From positions 1-37,365 of the IMG/VR virus record IMGVR_UViG_3300050821_006885: a DNA stretch of 37,365 nucleotides; one strand, written 5' to 3'. The stretch comes from a virus. The translations under genes and the position numbers were made by a program. Below, piece by piece: positions 1 through 8,103 of this stretch; within the stretch, counting starts at the first letter, position 1; each line of letters opens with the position of its first letter. The notes under the pieces were generated by a model that was given only the letters and a program-made list of their open reading frames with translations, was not told the DNA's origin and made no database searches.

Positions 1-550
1 CCTTGGTCACGGCCTCGGTGAGTTTTTCCATGTCCTCGACGCTCGCGTTGACGCCTTTGGTTGCAACCAGGGTATCGCCCAAAACCGGCAACATTTTGGC
101 GATCGTTTGCGGGCCCATTCCGAACAGCGCCAGGGTGCGACTTGCTACTTCGAAATGATCCGAATGCACTACCCCTTGTTTGCCGAGCTCGGCCGAAACT
201 TTCTGCAAAGCTAAAACTTGGCCTTGAATGGCATCGGTCCCAAGCTTTTGGAGTTTCGGGTTAGCGGTAAGCGCGGCAGTTAGCAGTTGCGTGCGTTTGA
301 GCGCATCTTTGGCCGCTTTCTCAGCGCCGCCGAAAATGTTCGAAAAAACTTTGCCAAGCGCAAAGGCGGCCATGCCACCAAGGGCCAATTGAAAGCCGCG
401 AAAGACGGTCCCGAAAACTTTGCCAACTGCTTGGGCCGCTTTGCCCAAACTTTGCATTTGTTTTTTGGCCGCACCGAACGCGGCGCCGAAACTCCCTTGG
501 AGTTTGCCGCCTAATGCGAGAATCGCCTCATATTCCTTCTTGGCCGCCAT
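1..550 (-). CDS. T: Tail tape-measure protein, N-terminal part (gene cut by left window edge)
   Basis: Reads leftward from ATG at 550 and stays open to the window edge for 183 codons. The start MAAKKEYEAILALGGKL is followed by Gly/Ala-rich hydrophobic helices (about residues 30-75) and a region around ALFGMGPQTIAKML, typical of the N-terminal half of tape-measure proteins of P2/Mu-like phages. These proteins set tail length and help eject DNA. It follows the E/E' tail chaperones and tube gene, the P2 order, and its start overlaps the end of E'. The matching C-terminal part is at the right edge of the window. The family assignment rests on composition and gene order as well as sequence. Confidence 0.85.
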   Translation of the reverse strand, partial: MAAKKEYEAILALGGKLQGSFGAAFGAAKKQMQSLGKAAQAVGKVFGTVFRGFQLALGGMAAFALGKVFSNIFGGAEKAAKDALKRTQLLTAALTANPKLQKLGTDAIQGQVLALQKVSAELGKQGVVHSDHFEVASRTLALFGMGPQTIAKMLPVLGDTLVATKGVNASVEDMEKLTEAVTK

Positions 551-674
551 GTTGTTCGCGGAAAGCTTTGATATCCTCGGCCCAATCTAAGAGCTCAATT
601 ATCGGCATCGTGTCCCATGAAGCCGGGGTTGTGCCGGGCAATGCCAAGCAAAGCCCAATCACAACCTGCCGCAT
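528..674 (-). CDS. E': Tail assembly chaperone, P2 GpE'-like small protein
   Basis: A 48-residue protein read from an ATG that overlaps the stop of the upstream chaperone gene (TGATG). Its core MPIIELLDWAEDI resembles the short ELxxW helix motif of the P2 GpE/E' family. In P2 this part is made as a frameshifted extension of E. Here the frame is also -1 relative to E and open for about 15 codons upstream, but I see no good slippery heptamer there, so separate translation by restart is at least as likely. It probably binds the tape-measure protein during tail assembly; the tape-measure gene starts inside its 3' end. Confidence 0.7.
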   Translation of the reverse strand: MRQVVIGLCLALPGTTPASWDTMPIIELLDWAEDIKAFREQHGGQEGI

Positions 675-1060
675 CACCCGTTCCGGGTCGACTTCATGTC
701 CAACGATTCCGCCAACCACCGGAAGGCCTTCCCATAAAGGCCGATTTGATCAGCCGGTTGTAATGCGCGCAAAACCGCCACCGGAATCTTGCCGGCCTTG
801 GCCAGATAAAGCTCTTGAAAATCTTCCTCGTCAATTGCCGATGTCGCCCACTCATTAGCGTGCATCTTCTTCCAAGCTCGCTTGATGTTGTTATGTTCGG
901 GCCGGGTAATTGACGCAAAATCGAGCGTGAATTGGGTATGTGTCACCCCGTCAACGGTCACCGGGAAACGCAAGTGCACCGTAATCGGTTCGCGCAAAAT
1001 GTCGGGTGCCGGCGCCTCGGGTTCGCCTGTTTCTATGTCGATAACTTTTTGAGGTTCCAT
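674..1060 (-). CDS. E: Tail assembly chaperone, P2 gpE-like
   Basis: A 128-residue protein between the tail tube and tape-measure genes, exactly where P2-type phages encode the tail chaperone E. It begins MEPQKVIDIETGE, followed by a small beta-rich domain (residues about 25-55) and a helical half, which is the general layout of these chaperones. It would coat the tape-measure protein before the tube polymerises. Its stop overlaps the start of the E'-like gene. No catalytic motif is expected. The assignment rests mainly on position, size and the E' partner. Confidence 0.7.
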   Translation of the reverse strand: MEPQKVIDIETGEPEAPAPDILREPITVHLRFPVTVDGVTHTQFTLDFASITRPEHNNIKRAWKKMHANEWATSAIDEEDFQELYLAKAGKIPVAVLRALQPADQIGLYGKAFRWLAESLDMKSTRNG

Positions 1061-1063
1061 AGG

Positions 1064-1585
1064 TTAGGCGCGGCCCATCTTTTGCCGAATTTTAGCGGCA
1101 AAATCCACACCTTTGATCTTGCAAATGAAATTGTCTTTATCGATGTGAAACTCTTCTCGGTCCTCGTACAAACCCCGGAAACTTACCACCTCGAGCTCGG
1201 TTGAGGCTGCCCCGGCGGCGCCCACTTCCATCGTGCCGAAATTGATTCCTGTCGGGATCCCGCCAATAAAAAAGCGCCAACCTTTGTAATCGGCTTTGTT
1301 CGTGCCACTATCGCGCCCCTGGTGACAGCACCAGATATCAAGATTAACCGAATCTTGTACGGCCAGGCGCATCGTGTTTTCGTCCGGCACGTGCCAATTG
1401 AGGACGATACTCATGGGCCCAAAATGGCAATGCGTCGGTGCAAGGATTGTGCCCATGACGCCGGCCCCTTTGATTTCCTCGGAAAGCGGGGTCACGTTTG
1501 GCAAGGTGCAATCGGCCAGGCCGAGCAAATCGTACTCTTCCAAGAAAACTGAATAATTGCTAACTCGTTGCGGCCAGTATGGCAT
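1064..1585 (-). CDS. FII: Major tail tube protein, P2 FII-like
   Basis: A 173-residue protein directly downstream of the sheath gene and upstream of E/E', which is the sheath-tube-chaperone order of contractile tails. Length matches P2 FII (about 170 residues). The chain shows alternating hydrophobic strands and ends in a basic stretch (AAKIRQKMGRA). A good ribosome-binding site (AAAGGAA) lies just before the ATG. It would form the inner tube through which DNA passes. I recognise it mostly by context and general pattern. Confidence 0.85.
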   Translation of the reverse strand: MPYWPQRVSNYSVFLEEYDLLGLADCTLPNVTPLSEEIKGAGVMGTILAPTHCHFGPMSIVLNWHVPDENTMRLAVQDSVNLDIWCCHQGRDSGTNKADYKGWRFFIGGIPTGINFGTMEVGAAGAASTELEVVSFRGLYEDREEFHIDKDNFICKIKGVDFAAKIRQKMGRA

Positions 1586-1597
1586 AAATTCCTTTCG

Positions 1598-3109
1598 TTA
1601 AGCGGCCTCTTCAAAAAGCGTATCCAGGTATCCCACGTCGACCTCGAGCAACCCCTCAATCCATTCGGCCGGGCTTGGGGTCATCGAAAAGACGTGAAAT
1701 TTGTAATGGCCATCTAACAAATCCTCACGCGGATTATCTTCGTGCCGAAACTCCACGCGACCACCCAGAAGCGCGCCAGAGGCCGCCAGGCCGGCCAACC
1801 AGTTGTTGAACGAATTAACTACCAGATCGATCAGCCGGCGGTTGCCAGGCCAGTCAACGCGATCTTGCAACGTCAACACAAAGGTGTTGCCAATAAAATC
1901 GTTCATCCGCTTTTGCGGAATCCAAACGTCTTTATAATCGCTGGATTGCCCGCCGCCGGCCGCTGTGCGGTTGCCCCAACTTTTCCAACCGTAAATGCCC
2001 CAATTCAGCGCCGTGACCACCCCGCCGCGGTTCAATGTATTGGCCTGAAAAATGGAGAGTTTAAGCTCGGTACCATCGGGTAAAAATGTGCCATTGGTTT
2101 TGAGCGGTTTATTGCTCGGGCTCCAATAGGGAACGTCCCGACCCTTGGTCGCATCGGTCCACATTTGCAATGGGCCCCACTGGCTCGAAAAATGATAGCG
2201 TCGTTCCCCGAGTCCGAGCTCGAGAAAGCAAACATCTTGCCGCGGATCAACCAGGTTGTTGTTATTTTTCCACGGGATCACGTCAATTACCCTGGTCACC
2301 GTGTCGGCCACATCGATCGCGCACCGGCACTTGAAACACCCGTTAATATCCTCGGCTTTGGTCGCCAAGACCGCGGCAACCTCTGGATCACTCGAAAAGC
2401 CCGGTGCTAACAAGATCCCGGGAATCAAGCCGGTTTGCGGGAATACTAGCTCGACCGCCTCTATTCCTTCCTCGGCACCCGTATTGATATCGATTCCGCC
2501 AAGAATATCATCGGCGGTCACCGCTGTCGGGTCGACCACAAAACCGGTAATTTCAATTTGAGTTGCCGGCGGCGCCGGGATTGTGCCGGTTGAAATCCGG
2601 GTGATTACAATGGAAAGGTCGCGGGCAAAACTGAGCACATAATCGACATCGCGCTCATAAACGATTTGCACCTCGTCAGGGTCATCCGGGTCAACCATCG
2701 GTTGGCGCACGATCAAATCACGCACCACAATTCGGTTATTGCCGGTATTGACCACGCCGGCGGCGCCGATTGGGAATTGCGTTGGCGGCAAGGCGGTTTG
2801 GTGCCGGCCGGGATCCAAAACGTTCAAGTAAGCGACGGGCGAAATCCCGAATTTCCTAAACGCAGAATCCATGTGTTCGCACAGCGTGTAGCTTTCCCAA
2901 TCATCCGAATAACCTAGATACTCGACACAATCGTTAAACGTCGTGCACAGAATCGGCCGATTGACGAAGCGTTCGTAATCGTCCAGCAAATGCACCGGCG
3001 CGGTGCCGATCGGCACGTTCAGGCCGCTGCGGGCGATTAGTGGCGTTAAAACACTGGTTGGAAGTTCTCGGAAACTTACGCCGTGCCAACCCATGGTAGT
3101 GATTGCCAT
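1598..3109 (-). CDS. FI: Contractile tail sheath protein
   Basis: A 503-residue protein with sheath features: an N-terminal segment with PVHLLDDYERFVNRP (the region in sheath proteins where a 'set/jump' loop follows a strand), a central variable insertion (residues about 120-300), and a C-terminal domain with KRMNDFIGNTFVLTLQ, then LIDLVVNSFNNWLAGLAASG and a final strand reading LLEVDVGYLDTLFE. The conserved C-terminal domain interlocks sheath subunits and binds the tube. It is longer than P2 FI (about 396 residues) but within the range for myophages. It is followed by the tube gene. Confidence 0.93.
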   Translation of the reverse strand: MAITTMGWHGVSFRELPTSVLTPLIARSGLNVPIGTAPVHLLDDYERFVNRPILCTTFNDCVEYLGYSDDWESYTLCEHMDSAFRKFGISPVAYLNVLDPGRHQTALPPTQFPIGAAGVVNTGNNRIVVRDLIVRQPMVDPDDPDEVQIVYERDVDYVLSFARDLSIVITRISTGTIPAPPATQIEITGFVVDPTAVTADDILGGIDINTGAEEGIEAVELVFPQTGLIPGILLAPGFSSDPEVAAVLATKAEDINGCFKCRCAIDVADTVTRVIDVIPWKNNNNLVDPRQDVCFLELGLGERRYHFSSQWGPLQMWTDATKGRDVPYWSPSNKPLKTNGTFLPDGTELKLSIFQANTLNRGGVVTALNWGIYGWKSWGNRTAAGGGQSSDYKDVWIPQKRMNDFIGNTFVLTLQDRVDWPGNRRLIDLVVNSFNNWLAGLAASGALLGGRVEFRHEDNPREDLLDGHYKFHVFSMTPSPAEWIEGLLEVDVGYLDTLFEEAA

Positions 3110-3110
3110 A

Positions 3111-3413
3111 TTATTCGGCGCTCCCTTCGTCGCCGGTTATTCCGTGCCGACGCCTGGCGTCAGCGCGCAACCAGGCCTGCACGGCGCCGTTCAGAGCGGC
3201 AAGGCGCGAGCCCGGGGTTTTAAGTTCCACTCTGGCGGCGGCAACCCGCGGCGCTTTAGAGCCAACCGGAATAAACAGATCAACCAGCGCGGGCACTTGG
3301 GCCCGCAGCTCGTCAACCACCGGCGGCAAGCCGCCTTTGTAAACGGTGCCCCTTCTCAACATTCCTTTTGGGAAATTTGGGCCCAGATACATGAAACGTA
3401 GTTCGTCGCTCAT
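3111..3413 (-). CDS. Small phage protein upstream of sheath, unknown function
   Basis: A 100-residue protein ending just before the sheath start. It begins MSDELRFMYLGPNFPKGMLR and has an early GTVYKGGLPP turn and a helical basic C-terminus. Small proteins of this kind often sit between the tail terminator and the sheath in myophages, but I do not know a function. Its position in the late operon makes a neck or tail-assembly role likely. Confidence 0.6.
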   Translation of the reverse strand: MSDELRFMYLGPNFPKGMLRRGTVYKGGLPPVVDELRAQVPALVDLFIPVGSKAPRVAAARVELKTPGSRLAALNGAVQAWLRADARRRHGITGDEGSAE

Positions 3414-3419
3414 AAACTT

Positions 3420-4067
3420 TCAGGGGTTCGGTACGTCATAGAACGGGTTTCGGGTGGTCAAAGGTTCGGGTGTAGCATCTTGGAAAATCACGGTCATGAG
3501 CCCGAAAAAATACGGGTAAGCCGCCGGCACCATGCGCCAGGAAAGCGGCCCACCTTGATCTTTACGGGCCAAAACCGGGCCGCCACCAATGTCGGGAAAT
3601 TGGAAAAAAGCGGTACGCAAAGCGCTCATGATGTTGAGCACATCGAGCCGGCCGGCGCGTTCGGGCGATCGATCCCAAACTCCGGCCAGGATTTGCACAA
3701 CCAGTGTGCCGAGGTCGAAAGTATAATCGGCACTCGAGGCCGCGACCACAATAGACGGATAATCGGGCAAAGCGTCCGGATCGATTTCCCCGGTGATGCT
3801 CAAGGGAATTGCGCCGGCGTAAATCCGCGGCGCCAACTTGCCCGAAAGTGTGCGGATCCGTTCACGGCCAAAACCGTCCAAATCCTCGGGTTCGGGCGGC
3901 AACTTGTCGATCGCCTCGTTATCTAACCTGGCATGTTCAAAGAGCCGACCGACGAACCGAATTACCGCCAATTCAATTTCGCCATAATCGGTCGGCGCGA
4001 TCGGCTCAGAACGTTTGCGGGCCCGGCGCAAAACGGTGCTATCGAATTCTCTGGACGTGCCATTCAT
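3420..4067 (-). CDS. Probable tail terminator / tail completion protein
   Basis: A 215-residue protein overlapping the gpZ-like gene upstream (ATGA). After a helical N-terminus it shows the strand pattern DYPSIVVAA, a hydrophobic strand LGTLVVQILAGVW, helix RLDVLNIMSALRTAFFQF and the late strand YPYFFGLMTVIFQ. Alternating strands with one long helix resemble tail terminator proteins that cap the tube and join it to the head. The location between a Z-like protein and the sheath fits. I cannot confirm the family by alignment, so the function is inferred. Confidence 0.55.
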   Translation of the reverse strand: MNGTSREFDSTVLRRARKRSEPIAPTDYGEIELAVIRFVGRLFEHARLDNEAIDKLPPEPEDLDGFGRERIRTLSGKLAPRIYAGAIPLSITGEIDPDALPDYPSIVVAASSADYTFDLGTLVVQILAGVWDRSPERAGRLDVLNIMSALRTAFFQFPDIGGGPVLARKDQGGPLSWRMVPAAYPYFFGLMTVIFQDATPEPLTTRNPFYDVPNP

Positions 4068-4606
4068 TTGGCCAATAGCCGATTAATTTCGTGATCGATT
4101 CGTTTCTCGAAAACTTCGTTCATTTTCTCCATGGCCGGCTCGGCCACCGGTTCCTGGCTAATCATGATCGGCGCCGAAATGGCTTTTAACTCGCGCACCG
4201 GCAAACGTTTGTTGGTGCTCCGAGCAAAGACGCCGACGTGCCCGCCCATGGCCCCAATGAACGCGCGGCCGAGGGTGCCGCCGCCGCCTTTCTTAACGCT
4301 CGCGTGCAAGAGCCGGCCGGAATAGAGCTTTTTCGGTCGCACTTGGAAATCGATTAACGGCAACATGCCGGAATGTTTCGAACGAATCTCGCCCCTCATC
4401 CCCGCTAGGCGAGTCGTCAAGCTCCCCTGAACATCGCGCGCTTTGATCAAATAAATATTCCGCGTTTGCCGGGTCACTTCGGTGCGGCCGCTTCGCATCG
4501 TGCGGGCCAAAGCGCTCGTGATCGCTTTAGGCGCCCCGCCCTTGATCTTGTCCAGGCGGCGGGCGTGGCGCTTTAGGGCTTTGGTATCGATAACGACTTG
4601 GATCAT
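4064..4606 (-). CDS. Z: Minor tail protein Z-like (tail completion)
   Basis: A 180-residue basic protein resembling lambda gpZ, the tail completion protein. The N-terminus MIQVVIDTKALKRHARRLDK leads into a helix ending ITSALARTMRSGRTEVTRQT, and NIYLIKARDV follows, the usual Z pattern in which a paired helix is followed by a 'K-A-R-D/I' segment. The second half holds strands and a Gly-rich loop (KKGGGGTLGRAFIGAMGGH). Both ends overlap neighbouring genes by ATGA. It would act at the head-tail neck. Confidence 0.75.
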   Translation of the reverse strand: MIQVVIDTKALKRHARRLDKIKGGAPKAITSALARTMRSGRTEVTRQTRNIYLIKARDVQGSLTTRLAGMRGEIRSKHSGMLPLIDFQVRPKKLYSGRLLHASVKKGGGGTLGRAFIGAMGGHVGVFARSTNKRLPVRELKAISAPIMISQEPVAEPAMEKMNEVFEKRIDHEINRLLAK

Positions 4607-4791
4607 AGAAAGTCGTGCCCGTGAATTCTAAGATGTTCGGCAACCGCTACACTTGCCCCCACCCAGCCAAGTTTTAGGTCGAGTCGAACCTCATCCCATT
4701 GCGGCAACGGATCGCCGGTGAAAGATTTCCAGCCAACGCTCTCGCAATAGGCATTATACGCGATTCGGCCTAAATCATCCGATGTTGTCAT
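4603..4791 (-). CDS. Small conserved phage protein, unknown function
   Basis: A 62-residue protein with the pattern AYNAYCESVGWKSFTGDPLP followed by a Trp-rich helix (LGWVGASVAVAEHL). This pattern is common in small structural-region phage proteins of unknown function, often beside neck genes. It overlaps its upstream and downstream neighbours by ATGA, so it is translated within the late operon. Confidence 0.6.
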   Translation of the reverse strand: MTTSDDLGRIAYNAYCESVGWKSFTGDPLPQWDEVRLDLKLGWVGASVAVAEHLRIHGHDFL

Positions 4792-5135
4792 TGGCTTGGG
4801 GCTCCGTGACGGTTAAGGCCAATCTGGTAACGACCCTCGAGCTCGATCGATTCGACAATTTGCCAGGCCTGGTTTTTCGGATAGAAAAGCAATTCGCCAG
4901 GCAACGGTCGCCGCGGCAAATCTTGGGTACGAAGAACCATCACCGCCTCGCAACTAAAAACGATATCGCTTCCAATCATTTGTTTGGCTGCGGTCACATC
5001 TTCGAACCAAAACCCCTCGAGCTTGATCGGTTTTAGAAAATCCTTGCCGCCTTTGACCCAAATTTCCATCGAGCGGCCGGCCAACGGTGCGAACCGGTCA
5101 AAGGCCTCTTTGAAATTATCTAAAACCGTTCTCAA
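4788..5135 (-). CDS. Possible head-tail completion protein
   Basis: A 115-residue protein whose start codon is TTG, overlapping the stop of the gene before it (TTGA). A GAGGA ribosome-binding sequence lies somewhat far upstream. After an N-terminal helix (LDNFKEAFDRFAPLAG) the chain is mostly beta strand, including PGELLFYPKNQAWQIVESIE. Its size, strand content and position after the capsid and before gpZ fit a small beta-barrel head-tail joining protein such as lambda FII. That identity is inferred, not seen in a diagnostic motif. Confidence 0.5.
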   Translation of the reverse strand: MRTVLDNFKEAFDRFAPLAGRSMEIWVKGGKDFLKPIKLEGFWFEDVTAAKQMIGSDIVFSCEAVMVLRTQDLPRRPLPGELLFYPKNQAWQIVESIELEGRYQIGLNRHGAPSQ

Positions 5136-5269
5136 TCGAATTGTGGTTCCTCACGCTTCCGGATCCGCGCTTTTAAATCTTCTTCACGATTTGCTTTGGG
5201 CGGTTCTCTGACTGGTTTATTTCGCTTTTGGCGCGCCTTGGTTGGCGTTGCCGGCTTTTTCGGATCCAT
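5132..5269 (-). CDS. Small basic protein at the capsid 3' end, unknown
   Basis: A 45-residue, very basic and charged peptide beginning MDPKKPATPTKARQKRNKPV. Its start lies inside the 3' end of the capsid gene and its TGA overlaps the TTG start of the next gene. The overlaps suggest it is a real, coupled gene, but low complexity and lack of a recognisable family keep confidence moderate. A DNA-binding or decoration role is possible but unsupported. Confidence 0.45.
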   Translation of the reverse strand: MDPKKPATPTKARQKRNKPVREPPKANREEDLKARIRKREEPQFD

Positions 5270-7250
5270 TTTTGACTGAGCGTTTGAATGGCACATCAGG
5301 CGGGTAGGCCGGATCGCGCGAAACCGCAAAGGCCTCCGGATAACGCACGTTGATATCGTAGAATTGCAAAACTACGATCCGAATTACGGCTTGATGCGCA
5401 CGGGTGTAGGGATCAACAATTATATCCGTCCCGTCCCATTGGCCGATCAATAAATCTTGCCAATTACCAAAGAAAACGAGGCCTTCGTTTGCGCCGGTGT
5501 TCGGGATTTGGTGCGTGGTCAAATAACGATAACCAAGACAAGTTCCCAGGCCGGCGCCGCCGCTCTCAATCACCGTGATTCCGGTATTTGGGAATTTTGG
5601 TGTGCTAATACCGGCACCCCAACATACCGGGTTTGCGATCCAGGCCGGCGTTAAAAGACTCACTCTTGAATCATCAATGGACACTACCGCGGCCACGTAG
5701 CCTTCAAAGAGCGGATCAGTCCCAAAATCCCAACGATTAATCCCAACTTGATTAATGATTCCGCGGGGTTCAGGCGGAACACCAGTTCCAAAAAGCGCGG
5801 TTCGATCAAGCATCGTCGCTTGAGTGATCATTAAATCTGAGCGGATAATCGCTTCAATATCTGGTGAAGATTGAATCACTAATTGCCGCGAATATTCGGT
5901 CATTGAGCTCAAACGCTTAGGCGTTAATGGCACTTGACCAAACGCTTGTTCACTAGGCGTCACAGAAGCGATTTCACTTAACCAATACGAAGTAGCCCCC
6001 CCGGTCTGTTTGGGATAAGCGATATTTCCAGATAGACCAGGCAACATGGTTGCGCCGGCTTGCATAACTTGCATTCGAACGCGCAACAGATCGATCATTG
6101 GTAAAAGCAATTCGCTTGGCACAAGATTGCCGCCACCAGCCCCAGGCGGGCTCGGTGGAATTGTTGACGTCACCTCGCGGGTTTGTAACGGACTCGGGCC
6201 GCGAATAATCTCAGGCGGCAAAAAAAAGCCTTGCGGTTCGCGTTTCAAAACTTTGGCCATGGCCGCCGATGACTCGGCCTCAAGCCCGGTCAATCTCGGC
6301 CCGGCATTAATGTCGGACAGTTCCCGAATCGCTTTCACGATCGAGTATTGCCGCATGTCGCGCCGGGAAAGCCCGAGGTCTTGATTGTTCGCCACCGGTT
6401 GGGCGTTCAAGCGTTCGGTCAAAATGAAATGCTGGAAATCGGCCAGGCTCCGCTCTTGGTCGATATATTGTTGCGCTTCGGCCTGGCAATTAAAGCGTGC
6501 GCCCATTGCCAACATTTCGCGCACCCGTTTTGATTCATCCTTGCGCGTTTGTTCGCGCACCACTTCAATCGTTGGTTCGGCCGGCGGATCACCGTTTCCG
6601 TTTGCGGGTGCCGGCTCATTATTATTTTGGGCTCTTGTCGCCATAATTCTAGACTGTCTTTTTCTGCTTGGTTGCGTGCCGGCTTTCATGCGCACGGCGT
6701 AAAGTTGTCCGTTCTCGGCCTGGTCGCGGCCCATGCCTACGCTAAAATCGGCCGGCACCGAAACGATTGAGATTTCGTGCGGTTCCCAACGGGTCACTAA
6801 AATGGTTGGCAAATCGTTTTCGTCGGCCGCTTCGTCCTCGTTCTCGACCATCTCATATTCGTCGATGATATAGCCGACGGAAATATTTCGCTTCACTTCG
6901 TCGAGCACATCGCGCCAAACTTCCTCTGGATGCGGGTTCTTACTGAAGCGTGATCGGCACCACGCGCGTTCGTTTTTTTCAATCCAAACCTTCTCGATTA
7001 CCCCGATTTGAGATTCCCAATCGTGATTTTCCAAAAGGGCCCCGCCTTTAAGGATTCGTTCAGTATCGATGGCGCCAGGATCGTGCGAAAGAATTTCGAA
7101 GCCGAACCAGCGTTCAATTGGTGTGTTGGAGGAAAAAGAGAATTCAACGGTGCGCGCTTTTTCGTTGATCCATTCCCTACGAATCTCAAGCGATCGATAT
7201 TGAACGGGAAGCTTATCGGGCAAGTGGGTTCGGGTCGCGCGTGTAGCCAT
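5217..7250 (-). CDS. Prohead protease fused to HK97-fold major capsid protein
   Basis: A single 677-residue reading frame. Residues 1-180 form an HK97-type (S78) prohead protease: LLENHDW carries the likely catalytic His76, NISVGY carries the likely Ser124, and HEISIVSVPAD is the usual final strand. Residues about 200-330 are a charged, coiled-coil scaffold (delta-like) region. Residues about 330-677 form the HK97-fold shell protein, with ANPVCWGAG and a late strand HQAVIRIVVLQFYDINVRYP. The protease would cleave itself and the scaffold away during head maturation. An ATG at residue 203 (near 6644) could also initiate a capsid-only product, but no clear ribosome-binding site precedes it. Confidence 0.92.
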   Translation of the reverse strand: MATRATRTHLPDKLPVQYRSLEIRREWINEKARTVEFSFSSNTPIERWFGFEILSHDPGAIDTERILKGGALLENHDWESQIGVIEKVWIEKNERAWCRSRFSKNPHPEEVWRDVLDEVKRNISVGYIIDEYEMVENEDEAADENDLPTILVTRWEPHEISIVSVPADFSVGMGRDQAENGQLYAVRMKAGTQPSRKRQSRIMATRAQNNNEPAPANGNGDPPAEPTIEVVREQTRKDESKRVREMLAMGARFNCQAEAQQYIDQERSLADFQHFILTERLNAQPVANNQDLGLSRRDMRQYSIVKAIRELSDINAGPRLTGLEAESSAAMAKVLKREPQGFFLPPEIIRGPSPLQTREVTSTIPPSPPGAGGGNLVPSELLLPMIDLLRVRMQVMQAGATMLPGLSGNIAYPKQTGGATSYWLSEIASVTPSEQAFGQVPLTPKRLSSMTEYSRQLVIQSSPDIEAIIRSDLMITQATMLDRTALFGTGVPPEPRGIINQVGINRWDFGTDPLFEGYVAAVVSIDDSRVSLLTPAWIANPVCWGAGISTPKFPNTGITVIESGGAGLGTCLGYRYLTTHQIPNTGANEGLVFFGNWQDLLIGQWDGTDIIVDPYTRAHQAVIRIVVLQFYDINVRYPEAFAVSRDPAYPPDVPFKRSVKNGSEKAGNANQGAPKAK

Positions 7251-7289
7251 CCCGAGGAAATTACAAGTTCTTTTTGTCCATTTCCATTT

Positions 7290-7361
7290 TTAACCCCGCC
7301 GCGGGTTCGGTTCGGCCCGTACCGCCAGCCCCTCTGGATCCGTCAACGATATAAATCCTTC
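7290..7361 (-). pseudogene. Detached 3' end of the portal gene (candidate)
   Basis: These 24 codons including the stop sit between the HNH gene and the capsid gene and are not part of any intact gene. They begin GAA GGA TTT and end PNPRRG-stop. At 8111-8113 the portal frame reads CTT-GAA-G just before entering the HNH 3' end; here TTT-GAA-G continues in the same frame. Joining the two at GAAG would give a portal of about 560 residues ending shortly before the capsid gene, as in relatives where portal and capsid genes abut. I infer that a roughly 750-bp insertion carrying the HNH gene separated this piece. Confidence 0.5.
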
Positions 7362-7364
7362 AAA

Positions 7365-7382
7365 ATCGTCCTTTTGACCATG
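7365..7382. repeat. 18-bp direct repeat, copy 1
   Basis: The plus-strand sequence ATCGTCCTTTTGACCATG occurs here and again at 8594-8611 inside the portal gene. On the minus strand both copies are in frames that encode HGQKDD, and this copy runs in frame into the detached portal tail. It lies just beyond the HNH gene start. Confidence 0.8.
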
Positions 7383-7419
7383 GTTTTGGCATAGGCGGTG
7401 CTATGCAAAAGATTTCACA

Positions 7420-8103
7420 ATGACTGGGCAAATTTTAACCAAAGAGCAACAAGCTGATCATCGTAAATCTGCTTTGGCTTGGTATCACAGAAATCGTGAA
7501 GCCGTATTAGCGAAAAGACGGTTAGATTCTAAGCCGCGCATTTATACTGAAGAGCAACGGCGAAAATACCGAATTCGTAACAGTCAATGGCAAAAGCTTA
7601 ACCGCAAAAAATCCAGAGAACGCACCCGCCGATCGCGAATTAAAAATCGGGAAAAAGTCTTAATTCGTGAGCGTGCCTACCGCAAAGCAAATCGAGATTT
7701 GATCAATGATCGAAATCGCAAACGAGACAGAAAAGTCAATAAACGGCTTTATGTGTTCCATCGACGAAAGATGGATTATTTCTTTCGGTTGCGTTGCGCT
7801 TTAGCGAATCGGATTAATCGTGCGATTCGGAAAGGAATTTCAAAATCAAATACAACTATTCAATTGATTGGTTGTGATATCCCCTGGCTAATCGCTTGGC
7901 TCGAGGTTCAATTCCAACCCGGCATGTCTTGGGAGAATTACGGGCTTGTTTGGCACATCGACCATATCCGCCCTTGCGCTACGTTCGATTTGACCGATCC
8001 GCACCAACAAAAACTTTGTTTCCATTGGACGAATTTACAGCCGCTTTTGGCGGCCGAGAATCTTTCGAAAGGCGCGCGGTGGGATCAGGCTGAAGCAGCC
8101 TAG
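7420..8103 (+). CDS. HNH homing endonuclease, plus strand, inserted at the portal 3' end
   Basis: A 227-residue protein with a highly basic N-terminal half (residues 1-115, many Arg/Lys, probably DNA-contacting) and a C-terminal HNH domain. The catalytic motif is WHIDHIRPCATFD (His179, Asp181, His182) with downstream Asn205 in TNLQPL and Asn214 in AAENLSKGAR, the usual pattern of free-standing phage HNH endonucleases. It runs against its neighbours and is visibly more A/T-rich, both signs of a later arrival. Its 3' end overlaps the extended portal frame. It is too tightly bordered for a group I intron. It probably promotes its own spread by cutting related genomes. Confidence 0.93.
   Translation: MTGQILTKEQQADHRKSALAWYHRNREAVLAKRRLDSKPRIYTEEQRRKYRIRNSQWQKLNRKKSRERTRRSRIKNREKVLIRERAYRKANRDLINDRNRKRDRKVNKRLYVFHRRKMDYFFRLRCALANRINRAIRKGISKSNTTIQLIGCDIPWLIAWLEVQFQPGMSWENYGLVWHIDHIRPCATFDLTDPHQQKLCFHWTNLQPLLAAENLSKGARWDQAEAA

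Noticed and set aside
7420-8103. HNH gene inside a group I intron or intein
   Set aside because: Flanks to the portal pieces are only about 15 and 60 bases, too short for an intron core, and the HNH gene is antisense to the portal, excluding an intein.
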